Part shown: in pieces, positions 54,821-64,000 of the stretch
Layout of the letters: every line of letters begins with the position of its first letter
Numbering within the stretch: position 1 is the stretch's first letter
NCBI RefSeq assembly: GCF_019320115.1
Contig: NC_089593.1
Coordinates: 38,355,474-38,419,473, forward strand
DNA from: Miscanthus floridulus
Taxonomy: Eukaryota; Streptophyta; Magnoliopsida; Poales; Poaceae
Direction: 5' to 3'
DNA: 64,000 bases
The notes under the pieces: generated by a model
Told to the model about the DNA's origin: nothing
Databases searched by the model: none
What the model saw: only the letters and a program-made list of their open reading frames with translations
Made by a program: the position numbers and the translations under genes

Positions 54821-55105
54821 TTTAGGACAGTAACGGTGTCAAGTGACTGGTAAAAAGACATGAATATCCTTGTTTGTAGAAGAAATCCATGATGCCAAAT
54901 AGGGAAGTTCGTATTTTCGTATGGACATATTGTCGGAGCTCTTGCGCAGTTCCGCGCCAGATTTAGCAGCTCGAAGTGTATGATTCTCTCTTGTTTCATT
55001 TTGTTTCCATTTCTTTTCCTGTTTCTTCATCGTGTCCGGCCGTCGTTGTCGTCATGATGGTTGACAGAGAGGAATGTAATGGTGCGTGTTTGCCGGTGAC
55101 TGCAG

Positions 55106-56658
55106 GATGTTCAAGGAGTGCCCGCACCCCGACGAGAACCAGCGTGCCACGCTCAGCCGGGAGCTCGGCCTGGAGCCGCACCAGATCAAGTTCTGGTTCT
55201 AGAACCACCGCACCTAGATGAAGGTAAAGTGTCCCAGTTCCTTTTTTTTCTTCTTCCATTCATGAGTTCGCCGTGTTTCATCTTGACCTTCTGTCGGCTT
55301 GTTTTCCACGGGTTCTTGATGGATGATGATGCTCCTGTGTGCTTGTGTGAGTTGCAGGCGCAGCACGAGCGCGTGAACAACTGCTTCCTCCACGCGGAGA
55401 ACGACAAGATCCGGTGCGAGAACATCACCATGCATGAGGCACTCAAGAACGTCGTCTGCCCCAACTGCGGTGGCCGGCCCGTCGCCGAGGACTACTTCGA
55501 CGAGCAAAAGCTGCGCGTGGAGAACGCCCGCCTGAAAGAAGAGGTAAATCATGAGTTGACCAACCATGCGCTGTTTCCGGTGACATCCTCGCCGGTCTGT
55601 CCATCCCCATGTATTTCTGTACTATACGTCTGTCTCTGAATGATGCCTACCTGCCGACCTGCAGCTGGACTGGGTGTCGAGCATGACGTCCAAGTACCTC
55701 GGCCGACCGTTCACGCAGATGTCGCCGGTGCTGACCATGTCTGTGTCGTCGCTGGACCTGTCCATGGGCGGGATGCCCGGGCAACAGGGCCCCCTCGTTG
55801 GGCCGTCGCTGGACCTAGACCTCCTCAGCGGCTGCTCGTCCGGGATGTCGTACCAGATGCCGGCACCCGTGATGGAAATGGAGCGCCCCATGATGGTGGA
55901 CATGGCGACGCGCGCCATGGACGAGCTCATCCGGCTCGCCCAGGCCGACGACCAAATCTGGGTCAAGGGCATGCCTGGGGACGCCAAGGAGGTGCTCAAC
56001 GTCGCCACCTACGACAGCCTCTTTGCCAAGCCCGGCGGCGTGTTTTGCCCACCGGACATGAACGTCGAGGGGTCCAGGGACTCGGGCCTCATGTTCATGA
56101 GCGCCATCGCGCTCGTCGACGTCTTCATGGACACGGTACACTTGCACATTCCTTCCTTTCCCTTCGTCTTCCAGCGCCTCACGCCCATGGTGATGGCTGA
56201 TCGATGTCGTTGTTGTTGTTGTAGAACAAGTGGATGGAGTTCTTCCCCGGCATCGTGTCCAAGGCGCAGACCGTCGATGTTCTAATGAACGGCTTGGGCG
56301 GGAGGAGCGACTCCTTGATCATGGTAATGCTGTCGAATCTCTGCATTGGAAACAATGCTGTGCCTTCTCATCGTGTGAATATGTGATCACTGGAAGGAAA
56401 ACTAATGGCTAGCGCCGTGTCATCGCGCAGATGTACGAGGAGCTACACATCATGACGCCGGTCGTCCCGACTCGCGAGCTGAGCTTCCTCCGCTACTGCA
56501 AGCAGATTGAGCAGGGGCTATGGGCCGTCGCTGACATCTCCATGGACGGGCAGCGCGACGCCCACTACGGCATGCCGTCCCGCTCCCATCGCATGCCGTC
56601 GGGGTGCCTCATCGCCGACATGTCAAATGGCTACTCCAAGGTGATCGACGTGACATGA
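55106..56658 (+). pseudogene. Captured HD-ZIP class IV homeobox gene fragment
   Basis: Parent genes encode GL2/ROC/OCL-type transcription factors that act in the epidermis. Five exon pieces with GT-AG introns kept: 55106-55223 (end of homeodomain, [12 protein letters not shown] and [13 protein letters not shown]), 55358-55543 (ZIP/loop region, CPNCGGRPVAEDYFDEQKLR), 55665-56135 (linker and START domain: RAMDELIRLAQADDQIWVKG), 56225-56323 (NKWMEFFPGIVSKAQTVDVL), 56431-56658 (MYEELHIMTPVVPTRELSFL). In helix 3 the usual WFQNRRTQMK reads WF*NHRT*MK, two CAG-to-TAG changes. The homeodomain start, the end of START and the C-terminus are missing. The last codons after GYSKV come from other DNA. Not functional as a transcription factor. 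Confidence 0.95.
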
Positions 56659-57000
56659 CGCGAGCAGCTCATGCCCCTATGCAGGCTGTGCTCCATGTGC
56701 ACGTGCATTGCTGTGTGCTAGTGCTACACTACAATGGTTGGTGCCCCTAGCCTGGCCTGACCTGACACACGTTCATGTCATGTGTGCCACAGCGCCGCCA
56801 CCTCGGGAGAGAGAGAGGGTGAGGGAGAGAGGAAGGGGAGGCGATGGGAGCAACTGCGATGGCAACGGCGGCTGCATGGGTGGTGTGGAGGTTGGTAGAG
56901 GTGTAGCGGCGTGGGAGTCTTCTGTGTACAGGGGTACATCGGACACACGAAAAAAAACTGACATGGTCAAACAGTCAACTAACAGATTGATCTATGAAAG

Positions 57001-57120
57001 TGGACGGCAGTGCCATTTACGAAAGGAAATTTCAACTTGATGTCAGATAAGAAAGTTCATATTTTCGAGTGCCAAATACGAAACACTAATTTGTTTCAAT
57101 GCCAAATAAATAATTCTCTC
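57001..57120 (-). repeat. Pack-MULE right terminal inverted repeat
   Basis: On minus it begins GAGAGAATTATTTATTTGGC and ends ACTGCCGTCCA. It pairs with 54701-54820 at roughly 95 percent identity by eye. Confidence 0.95.
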
Positions 57121-57129
57121 TTTATTAAT
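57121..57129. repeat. Pack-MULE 9-bp target duplication, right (TTTATTAAT)
   Basis: TTTATTAAT directly after the right terminal inverted repeat. A perfect 9-bp duplication is the hallmark of Mutator-like elements. Confidence 0.95.
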
Positions 57130-58751
57130 TAATTAGAGCAAATTTATCACATTCAAAGTGTACTGAAAATCAACATTTAATATTTTTCCTAAATATTTTA
57201 CATCACAGAGAGGTCACACAAAACTTTTCATAATTTTTGGAGCTCTATTTAATTCTACACAAAAATAACAAAAACTTACACTATTCATCCATTTATGCAA
57301 AATAGAAAATCCATTTTCAAATCAAACCAACACTAACAGCGGGGTCCCACCTATCAGCACCATTTCCCACGCTCAACAGCGATGACCGTGGTTTGACCGC
57401 CGGTAACTCACCGCCGGTGAGGTCTCCGGCCACGGCGAAGGTACCAACACTTTCCCCACATCACAACGCATCGATTGGAGGCACAAGCTAGACCAATTAC
57501 GGCGAGGTTCGAGCTTGACGCCGGCCATGGCGGCCATGATGGCGTGGCTGCACTACGCCATCGAAACAAGACTGGTAGCAGTTAAGCAAAGCGCTTGGGA
57601 AGAATCAGGAGCTCACCCCAAACACGCTCAAGCAGAAATCTGGACCGGAGGAGCAACGGTGAAGCGGGTCGACGATCACAGCAGACACAGCGGCGCAAGC
57701 CACATCGACGGCGGTGCTCTGGTGGACAAAAGGATCAATCAATAGGGCACAAAGCATTATGGCAACATGGCAAAGCAGGAGCTACGCCGAGCAAGAGCAA
57801 AGACGCACCGTAGAGTTCTGGCCACGGTGACGCGCACTCGACGGTGGTGATGCCGGCCATGAGGAAGAAAGGCGCGCACAGCGGTTTCTCGGCAGAGTCA
57901 AGCTTCAAGGGTTAGTCAGCTAGGTGCACAAGGAGCAAGCGGAGCTATGATAGGCTTTGCTACGACTGGTTGGTGCTACGGCGACGGCACAAGCTCGATG
58001 GAGCAACGACGGCGTCATCGGGAAAAATAGGGGAGAAGAACAGAGAAAAACGGCGACGGTGAAGACCTTATAGCATGGCTTAGATGTAAGAAGAAGCCAT
58101 GCCGCAGCCTTCTCCATGCCAGTGTGAAGCCAAACGTGGCCATGAGCACGCCTGGAAGCTAGAGGAAGCTCACCGTCGGTGAGGTGTCGCCTAAAGACAC
58201 TATTCACAGAAATTACCGAATTGCCACTTGTCTATTTTCCCAAATTACTCCTAAATTTGTATGGTAACTTAAAAATCTCCAAAAATAAAATTTGTTCCAA
58301 ATTAAAAGTTCTACAACTTTTCTTTAATAACCATACTCTAATTCGGTCTACATTTTGAAATGCAAGTTTAAAATCAAAAGGGGACACTTTAAGTACATTT
58401 CACCTTTTCAAATTACTTCAAATTTTATATAACAACTTTGAAAACTCCAAAAACCAACTTTGTACACCTTGACAAGCTCTACACTTTTCCTATTAGGCTC
58501 AACCCCAAAATGTGCTTAGATTTTGAATTAGGCTTTCCAGGGTAAAATTAAATGCTGGAAATTAGGGTTTTCGGAAATTCAATTCAATACAAAGATTTTG
58601 AACTTGATTCAAACCATACAAGTCAACACATATAACATAAAGGTAAACTTGTTTTAGTGTATGCATATCAAAATTTTCACTAACACAAAATGATGTGCAA
58701 TGCATATGATGACTGTCATGTTTTAGGGTTCAAAACACCAGAGGTGTTACA

Positions 58752-58770
58752 ATCCTTCCCCCTAAAAGAA
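58752..58770 (-). promoter_or_regulatory. Polypurine tract of the chromovirus
   Basis: On minus CTTTTAGGGGGAAGGAT directly precedes the LTR start TGTAACACC. This fixes the LTR border at 58751. Confidence 0.92.
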
Positions 58771-58914
58771 ATCTTGTCCTGAGATTTAAAGTCCAAGGGT
58801 AGATAATGGAAAAGGAAATGTGTCAATCCATAAACATTCAAAACTTGTTCATAAAATAGCTAAGGTCCTTTTACAAAACATGGTTCGTAACAATAGAGCA
58901 CAACTAACATTATG

Positions 58915-60360
58915 CTATATCGACGCAAGAAACTCTAGAAATTGTTCTAGCAAGTAATCTTCGGATTCCCAAGTAGCTTCTTCTTTGGAATGTTGATTCC
59001 ATTGTATCTTGTAGAACTTGATTGTCCTCCTTTGAGAGACGTGGTCTTTCTGATCCAGAACTTGGATAGGATATTCAGAATAGGTCAAATTAGGTTCAAG
59101 TTCCACTCCTTCAACCTAAACATTCTACTCAGGCACTCGAAGACACTTCTTTAATTGAGAAACATGGAACACATCATGTACATCTGAGAGATGTTCTGGT
59201 AACTTCAAGCGATATGCCACCTTTCCATACCTCTCTAAAATTTGAAATGGTCTAATATAACGAGGTGCCAACTTGCCTTTAACACCAAAACGGGTAACTA
59301 CCTTCATTGGTGATACCTTCAGATATACAAAATCTCCCTTGTTAAACACCAATGGTCTACGTCGTTTATCCATATAACTCTTTTGTCAGGACTGAGCTAT
59401 CTTCAAATTACTTTGTATCTACCTAACCTTCTCTTCTATTTCTTTCACAAGGTCAACTCCAAAGAACCATCTTTCCCTAGGTTCAGACCAATTCAGCGAT
59501 GTTCTACATCTACGACCATAGAGTGCTTCAAACGGAGCCATTCTAATGCTCTCTTGATAACTATTGTTGTGTGAGAACTCAGCCAAAGGCAAACATTCAT
59601 CCCACTTATTGGAATAGTTAAGAACATAACATCTTAACATATCTTTAAGTACTTGATTGACCCTTTTAGTCTGACCATCAGTCTATGGATGATAAGTTGT
59701 ACTATACAGGAGTTTGGTACCCAACGAAGCATGCAATTGTTTCTAAAAATTGGAGACAAACTATGTACCCCTATCTGACACTATGGTCTTTGGTACTCCA
59801 TGTAAGCTCACGATTCGTGCTAAATACATGTTGGCATATTGGATAGTGGGATATATACTCTTGACTGGACGAAAATATGCTGACTTAGTTAGTCAATCTA
59901 CAATAACCCATATTGAGTCAAAACCTTTTGATGTCTTGGGTAGACTAACTATAAAATCCATACTAATATCCTTCCACTTCCAAGCTGGAATAGGCAATGG
60001 CTATAACTCTCTAGCGGACCTCAAATGTATAGCTTTTACCTTTTGACAAGTATCACACTTTGCTATATATCGAGCAATCTCTATCTTGATTTTGGTCCAC
60101 CAAAATCTTTGTTTCAAGTCATGGTACATTTTATTACTTCCAGGATGAATAGATAACCTAGTGGTATGTGCCTCTTCAAGAATTAACTGTCTCAACTCAG
60201 AAACCTTTGGTACCACAAGGCGATCCTTGAACCATAACACATCTACATCATCTATCCTAAAGCATGTCGCTTTTCCATTCTTGACTCTTTCTTTGATATG
60301 GACTATACCCTTATTTTCTTTTTGAGCGGCAACAATCTGGTCTCAAATAGTTGATTCAAC
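58915..60360 (-). pseudogene. Chromovirus integrase with chromodomain
   Basis: Zinc-binding HHCC part at 60240-60001 (LVVPKVSELRQLILEEAH and YHDLKQRFWWTKIKIEIARY, KCDTCQKVK). The core is broken between 60000 and 59640. CYVLNYSNKWDECLPLAEFS and NNSYQESIRMAPFEALYGRR follow, then the GPF-type region GDFVYLKVSPMKVVTRFGVK and LAPRYIRPFQILERYG (59373-59125). The C-terminal chromodomain (59106-58915) has YPIQVLDQKDHVSQRRTIKF, YKIQWNQHSKEEATWE and EDYLLEQFLEFL. Chromodomains are thought to direct insertion to heterochromatin by binding modified histone H3. Confidence 0.9.
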
Positions 60361-60381
60361 AGTTATATTGGTCAAACTACC

Positions 60382-61124
60382 TTATTGAATTACCTCTATA
60401 TTCAACTTCTCCATCTCTTGACATAAAGTTAGATCCATTGTTTTTACTGCCAGACAATTGCAATGACTCTTACGACTGAGGGCATCTGCAACCACATTTG
60501 CCTTACCAGGATGGTAATGCACCTCCAAGTCATAATCTTTAATCAATTCTAACCATCTTCTTTGTTGCATGTTCAATTCTGATTGAGTAAAGATATACTT
60601 TAAACTTTTATGATCTGTATAAATATGGCATGTATTACCAAGCAGGTAATGCCACCAAATCTTCAAAGCATGGACAACTGCTGTTAACTCCAGATCATGA
60701 GTTGGATAATGTTCTTCATGTTGCTTAAGTTGTCTAGAAGCATAGGCAATGACTCAGCCTTCTTGCATCAATACACATCCAATACCAATTCTAGAAGCAT
60801 CACAATAAACATCGAACGACTTCTTGATATCTGGCTATGCTAATACTGGTATAGTGGTTAACAATCTCTTCAAAGTCTAGAAAGCTTCTTCACAATCAGT
60901 GGACTAGACAAACTTGGCTTGGTTCTTCAACAAACCAGTGATGGACTTGGATATTCTAGAGAAATCTGGAATAAAACGACGGTAATAACCCGCCATTCCT
61001 AGAAAACTCTGAACCTAATAAACAGTGGTTGGTGGTTTCCAATCTAGTACATCCTTAACTTTGCTTGGATCTACAACAACTCTTTAGCTGACAAGACATG
61101 TCCTAAAAACTATACTTACTTTAG
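60382..61124 (-). pseudogene. Chromovirus RNase H
   Basis: The tether and RNase H: VLMQEG, stop, [20 protein letters not shown] (near 60750-60690), then [40 protein letters not shown] and [15 protein letters not shown]. Stops and a shift relative to the RT frame are present. Upstream VQSFLGMAGYYRRFIPDFSR (near 61000) belongs to the RT-RNase H connection. Confidence 0.9.
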
Positions 61125-61610
61125 TCAAAAGTCACACTTACTAAACTTGGCATATAACTGATGTTCTCTTAGGCAGGTCAAAACAATTCTGAGATGTTCC
61201 GCATGTTCTTTCTTGTTCTTGGAATATACTAAGATGTCATCAATAAAAACCACTACAAACTTGTTTAGCTCAGGCATGAATACTGAATTCATCAGATACA
61301 TAAAATGAGCTAGGGCATTCATCAAACCAAAAGACATTACCAGGTATTCATATAACCCATATCTTGTGGTAAATGCCATTTTAGGAATATCTTCAGGCTT
61401 AATTTTTATTTGGTGGTAACCATACCTCAAATCAATCCTGGAGAAAACTTTGTCTCTAGCTAGTTGATCAAAAAGTAAATCTATCCGAGGTAAGGGATAC
61501 TTATTCTTAATGGTTACTTCATTCAATGGACGATAGTCAACACACAATCTTAGGGTCTCATCTTTCTTCTTCACAAAAATTGTAGGACATCCCTAAGGTG
61601 ATGAACTAGG
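61125..61610 (-). pseudogene. Chromovirus reverse transcriptase
   Basis: A 149-codon open frame (61574-61125) holds most of the polymerase: [52 protein letters not shown] (first Asp), [17 protein letters not shown], and the catalytic [20 protein letters not shown]. The catalytic Asp pair is intact. A stop near 61590 separates it from the protease frame in the same phase. Confidence 0.93.
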
Positions 61611-62234
61611 TTAGATAAACCCTTTATCAATCAACTCTTGCAATTGAGTCTTCAATTCAGCTAATTCCTTGGGAGGCATCCTATAAGCTCTCCAAGAGAT
61701 CGGAGTTGTTCTAGGTTTTAGATCTATGTTAAACTGAACATCCCAATCTGGTGGTAGACTAGGTAAATCTTCAAGAAAAACATCATGGAATTCACAAACT
61801 ATCAGGATATCTCTAATCTCCTTGACGGAAGTTGCACAAACTTTTTCCACTAATCTCCTTAAGGTTGGAAGTTGTATAAGAAGCTGAGAATTACTATCTG
61901 GCAAACTCAACCTTATTGTCCTATTCAAAGCATCTATAATAGCCTTATGCTGATACATCCAATTCATTCCCAAGATCACATCTATATCCTGATCCTTGAG
62001 AATAATCATGGTAGTGGAAAAAATATGCCCACCCAGGTTTATGGGTACCTGGTACACCATTTCCTTAGTGCATAGACGTCCCTCGGGTGACTGTATAAAG
62101 AAATTTTCCTTGGTCGCCCCAATTGGAATTTCATGCTTTATGACAAAGGTTCTATTGATGAATGTATGAGATGCACCCGAATCAAAAAGCATAACTATAG
62201 GATGATTGGCGATAGGAAACATACCTAGCATCAC
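61611..62234 (-). pseudogene. Chromovirus aspartic protease and RT N-terminus
   Basis: A 207-codon frame starting near IANHPIVMLFDSGASHTFIN. The active site Asp-Ser-Gly is intact. GMNWMYQHKAIID follows, then the start of RT with CEFHDVFLEDLPSLPPDWDV, the usual FPEDLPGLPPDR-type motif, and KELAELKTQLQELIDKGFI. This frame is open throughout. Confidence 0.92.
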
Positions 62235-63270
62235 GGGCTCCCCTTCTAGAATCTCCCCGGCTTGAATATAGAAAACCTACCCCATCTTCTTTTCATCTTT
62301 GCCCTTCTGAGCATTTTGGTTGTTGTTCTTGTTCTGAGCTTGACCCTGTTGTTGATTTCTAGGAGCCTTCTGAAAATTTGGATTATACTGCTTAGGATAT
62401 GGACATTCCTTAGAGAAATGACCCAACTTCCCACAATTAAAACATGGGTAATTGTGGCCTTGGGGTGTTGGAGCATGAACACCAGGAACATTTGACTGTT
62501 GGGAGTTTGGATAAGTCACGGCAGGATGGACATTTGGTTGTTGACTGGCTTGGAACTATGGCAGCCGATAAGGAGGACGATAGTGATTCACTAGATGATA
62601 GATTATCTTCTGTCTCTTTTGATTTTCACTAAAAGACCCAAATAGCACACTCTTTTTCTTCTTAATCTCCTTATGTTGCTGATATTTCTCCTCGGATGCA
62701 ATAGTAATGTTGACTACCTCATGATATGTGACATTGGTGTAGGTAGTCATCATGGTATGAAGTTTGGTACTTAGACCTCACATGAACCACTTCTTCTTCT
62801 TCAAGTTCATCATCATCTGCAATGATGACACCTAGGTCTGTTGCATCTGCCTAAGGTTCATGATTTGGATCCAAAAGATTGTTTAGCCTATGGACTTTTT
62901 CATGCAGATTGGTAGAACATTCTTCTAAGTCTTCTACATAAAACTCTAACTCATGAGCTCAGGCTCTAGCTACATCTTCTCTATGCCAAACCTCATTTCT
63001 TCCTTCCACCATATGAACTAACATATGCTCACAGTTCTTATGAGCGGTGGTGAGACACCTCAATTGATCCTATAATTTGACCACCTAGATGACATCCAAG
63101 GCCCTATCTCTAGTAGCCTATGCTAACTCTACTAAAAGCCTCTGTATCTCAACCTAGGGATTAGGTCTAAAGCTGCTACTACTAGCACCATCAGTCCTAG
63201 GGGCAAGCTAGTGACGAGGAACTCCTTTGGGTCCAACAGACTTACAGGGTGTTACCTTGGTATGAGCCAT
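62235..63270 (-). pseudogene. Chromovirus gag
   Basis: On minus the frame starts MAHTKVTPCKSVGPKGVPRH near 63270, then passes through stop-ridden sequence with HEKVHRLNNLLDP and an acidic stretch near 62800-62840. The CCHC zinc knuckle CFNCGKLGHFSKECPYPKQ is intact at 62450-62394, followed by an Asn/Gln-rich segment. The central capsid region is shortened or too decayed to recognise. TTCCTACAG just before the ATG looks like a splice acceptor. Confidence 0.8.
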
Positions 63271-63300
63271 ACTGTAGGAAGCAAGATTTCAAAACAGCAA

Positions 63301-64000
63301 TGTAACACCTCGGTGTTAAGCATGCATTAACATTCTGCAAATCATGAGCATAATCGTTATTATGCATTCATAAGCATGACATGAAATATAGATATGAAAC
63401 ATGCTCGTGAAACATGTATGTTGCATTACTGTTTAAATGAACCTGAGTCGTGTTTGTGCTTGTAATGATGTTTAACATGATTGTTTGGGAGTACAAATGA
63501 CTTAGAAATGTTTCACATGCATTTTGGAGCAAGGTTGGTATTCAAATTTTCCCAATTTTTGCTTTTAAAAATAATCTTCTAAAATAGGGTTTTTGATTTA
63601 AATTAACTTTAAATCTATAGTTCAAAATCTAATTGGATTTTGGCCTTACTCTTTTTGGCAAAGTTGTAGAGTACATTTTTCTGACCAACTTCTATTTTGG
63701 GTCCAACTTTTGAAACTGCATTGAAAAAGTTCAAAAATTCATTTGAATGAATTTGGGAGAGAAAAGAAATTGAAAAAAATCATTTTCACCTTGAATGGGC
63801 CGCCGCCTCCCTTTTGGCCCAGCCGCACAGGCCGGCCCGGCCTGCCTTCGCGCCACACTGCGCCTCCTGTTTGCCCGTGCCCATGCTTCAACCGCGCCAG
63901 AGCGCGCACGCCGTGTGGCGGCCATGCGCTGGCGAGCTCACCGCGCAGCACCATCGGCCTGCCCCGTTCTGACCGGCCATGCTGCCTTCAAGGCCTGACC
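63301..64000 (+). repeat. Start of another chromovirus-type LTR, plus orientation
   Basis: Begins TGTAACACCTCGGTGTTAAG, the start motif shared by both other chromovirus LTRs (TGTAACACCCTAGGTGTT and TGTAACACCTCTGGTGTT on minus). Further in, AAAATCTAATTGGATTTTGG and GGCAAAGTTGTAGAGTAC match the same part of the LTR at 58400-58520, then GC-rich sequence follows as in the others. It runs off the window end. The GC-rich open frames at 63730-63998 on both strands are not genes. Confidence 0.75.

Larger units (their letters stand above)
54701..57120. mobile_element. Pack-MULE (Mutator-like element carrying gene fragments)
   Basis: Has 120-bp terminal inverted repeats (54701-54820 and 57001-57120) that start GAGAGAATTATTT and differ at about six positions by my count, with a perfect 9-bp duplication. 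No transposase is inside. The interior holds genomic exons and introns of an HD-ZIP IV gene in plus orientation, so this is a gene-capturing, non-autonomous MULE. It lies in the 3' LTR of the chromovirus. Confidence 0.97.
52731..58751 (-). repeat. Chromovirus 3' LTR (about 3.6 kb without insertion)
   Basis: On minus it starts TGTAACACCTCTGGTGTTTT after the polypurine tract and ends TTTAGGAGGTTCTGCCACA. The ends are homologous to the solo LTR at 41994-47114. After removal of the 2,420-bp Pack-MULE and one 9-bp duplication, 3,592 bp remain. The flank at the lower end is CCAAG. Confidence 0.85.
52731..63300 (-). mobile_element. Chromovirus (Tekay/Del-like gypsy) lacking its 5' LTR
   Basis: Order on minus from 63270 to 58752 is gag, protease, RT, RNase H, integrase, chromodomain, then a polypurine tract and a 3' LTR (58751-52731). 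The chromodomain after integrase defines the chromoviruses, and the long TGTAACACC-type LTR fits Tekay/Del. The 5' LTR is not where expected: at 63301 an LTR begins in the opposite orientation. A Pack-MULE lies in the 3' LTR. The genes have many stops. Confidence 0.9.

Noticed and set aside
55106..56658. HD-ZIP IV gene as a functional host locus
   Set aside because: It lies entirely within 120-bp inverted repeats with a 9-bp duplication, lacks both ends of the protein and has two stops in homeodomain helix 3.
63731..63998. GC-rich frames of 64-71 codons
   Set aside because: They sit in the GC-rich part of a chromovirus-type LTR, in the same place as the GC-rich block in the other LTRs. No domain.

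Overview
The window looks like heterochromatic or intergenic DNA from a grass, most likely panicoid (Andropogoneae-like). This rests on the element types: Sirevirus-like copia, chromodomain gypsy with 3.6-5.1 kb LTRs, Tat-type gypsy with an antisense ORF, CACTA and PIF/Harbinger transposons, RTE and L1 LINEs, and a Pack-MULE carrying HD-ZIP IV exons. I cannot name the species. I see no intact host gene, rRNA gene, functional tRNA gene or CRISPR array. Nearly every coding stretch is a decayed transposon gene.

Layout. (1) 259-14455: a plus-strand CACTA relic with subterminal repeats, a TNP2-type transposase pseudogene, and a two-exon minus-strand passenger gene. A complete copia element (4727-10211, target duplication GAGAT) sits 16 codons before the transposase stop. 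A 419-bp non-autonomous CACTA (12687-13105, duplication TTA) sits in the passenger gene's intron. (2) 14456-25020: pieces of a second CACTA-family copy (a paralogous passenger exon, a GRF zinc-finger passenger gene, the same terminal region with a tRNA-like box pair), filled with a PIF/Harbinger relic and broken L1 LINEs. (3) 25540-37264: a full-length Tat-type gypsy element with both LTRs, a gag-pol pseudogene with an extra RNase H, and an antisense ORF downstream of integrase. (4) 38536-51863: the 3' part of a minus-strand Sirevirus-like copia with an env-like region. It is interrupted by a 5.1-kb chromovirus solo LTR (41994-47114, duplication GAAAC) and by an RTE LINE that broke the YVDD motif. 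(5) 51864-52730: the 3' end of another minus-strand Tat element, joined to the Sirevirus integrase. (6) 52731-63300: a minus-strand chromovirus whose 3' LTR contains a Pack-MULE (54701-57120, 9-bp duplication) with HD-ZIP IV gene exons and retained introns. (7) 63301-64000: the start of another chromovirus-type LTR in plus orientation.

The genes do not form a pathway. The window is a stack of insertions whose relative order can be read from target duplications and rejoined reading frames. The most useful signals are the Pack-MULE, the tRNA-like sequences fixed in the CACTA ends, the passenger gene families, the copia polyprotein inactivated only by stop codons, and the LINE junction with an inverted filler.
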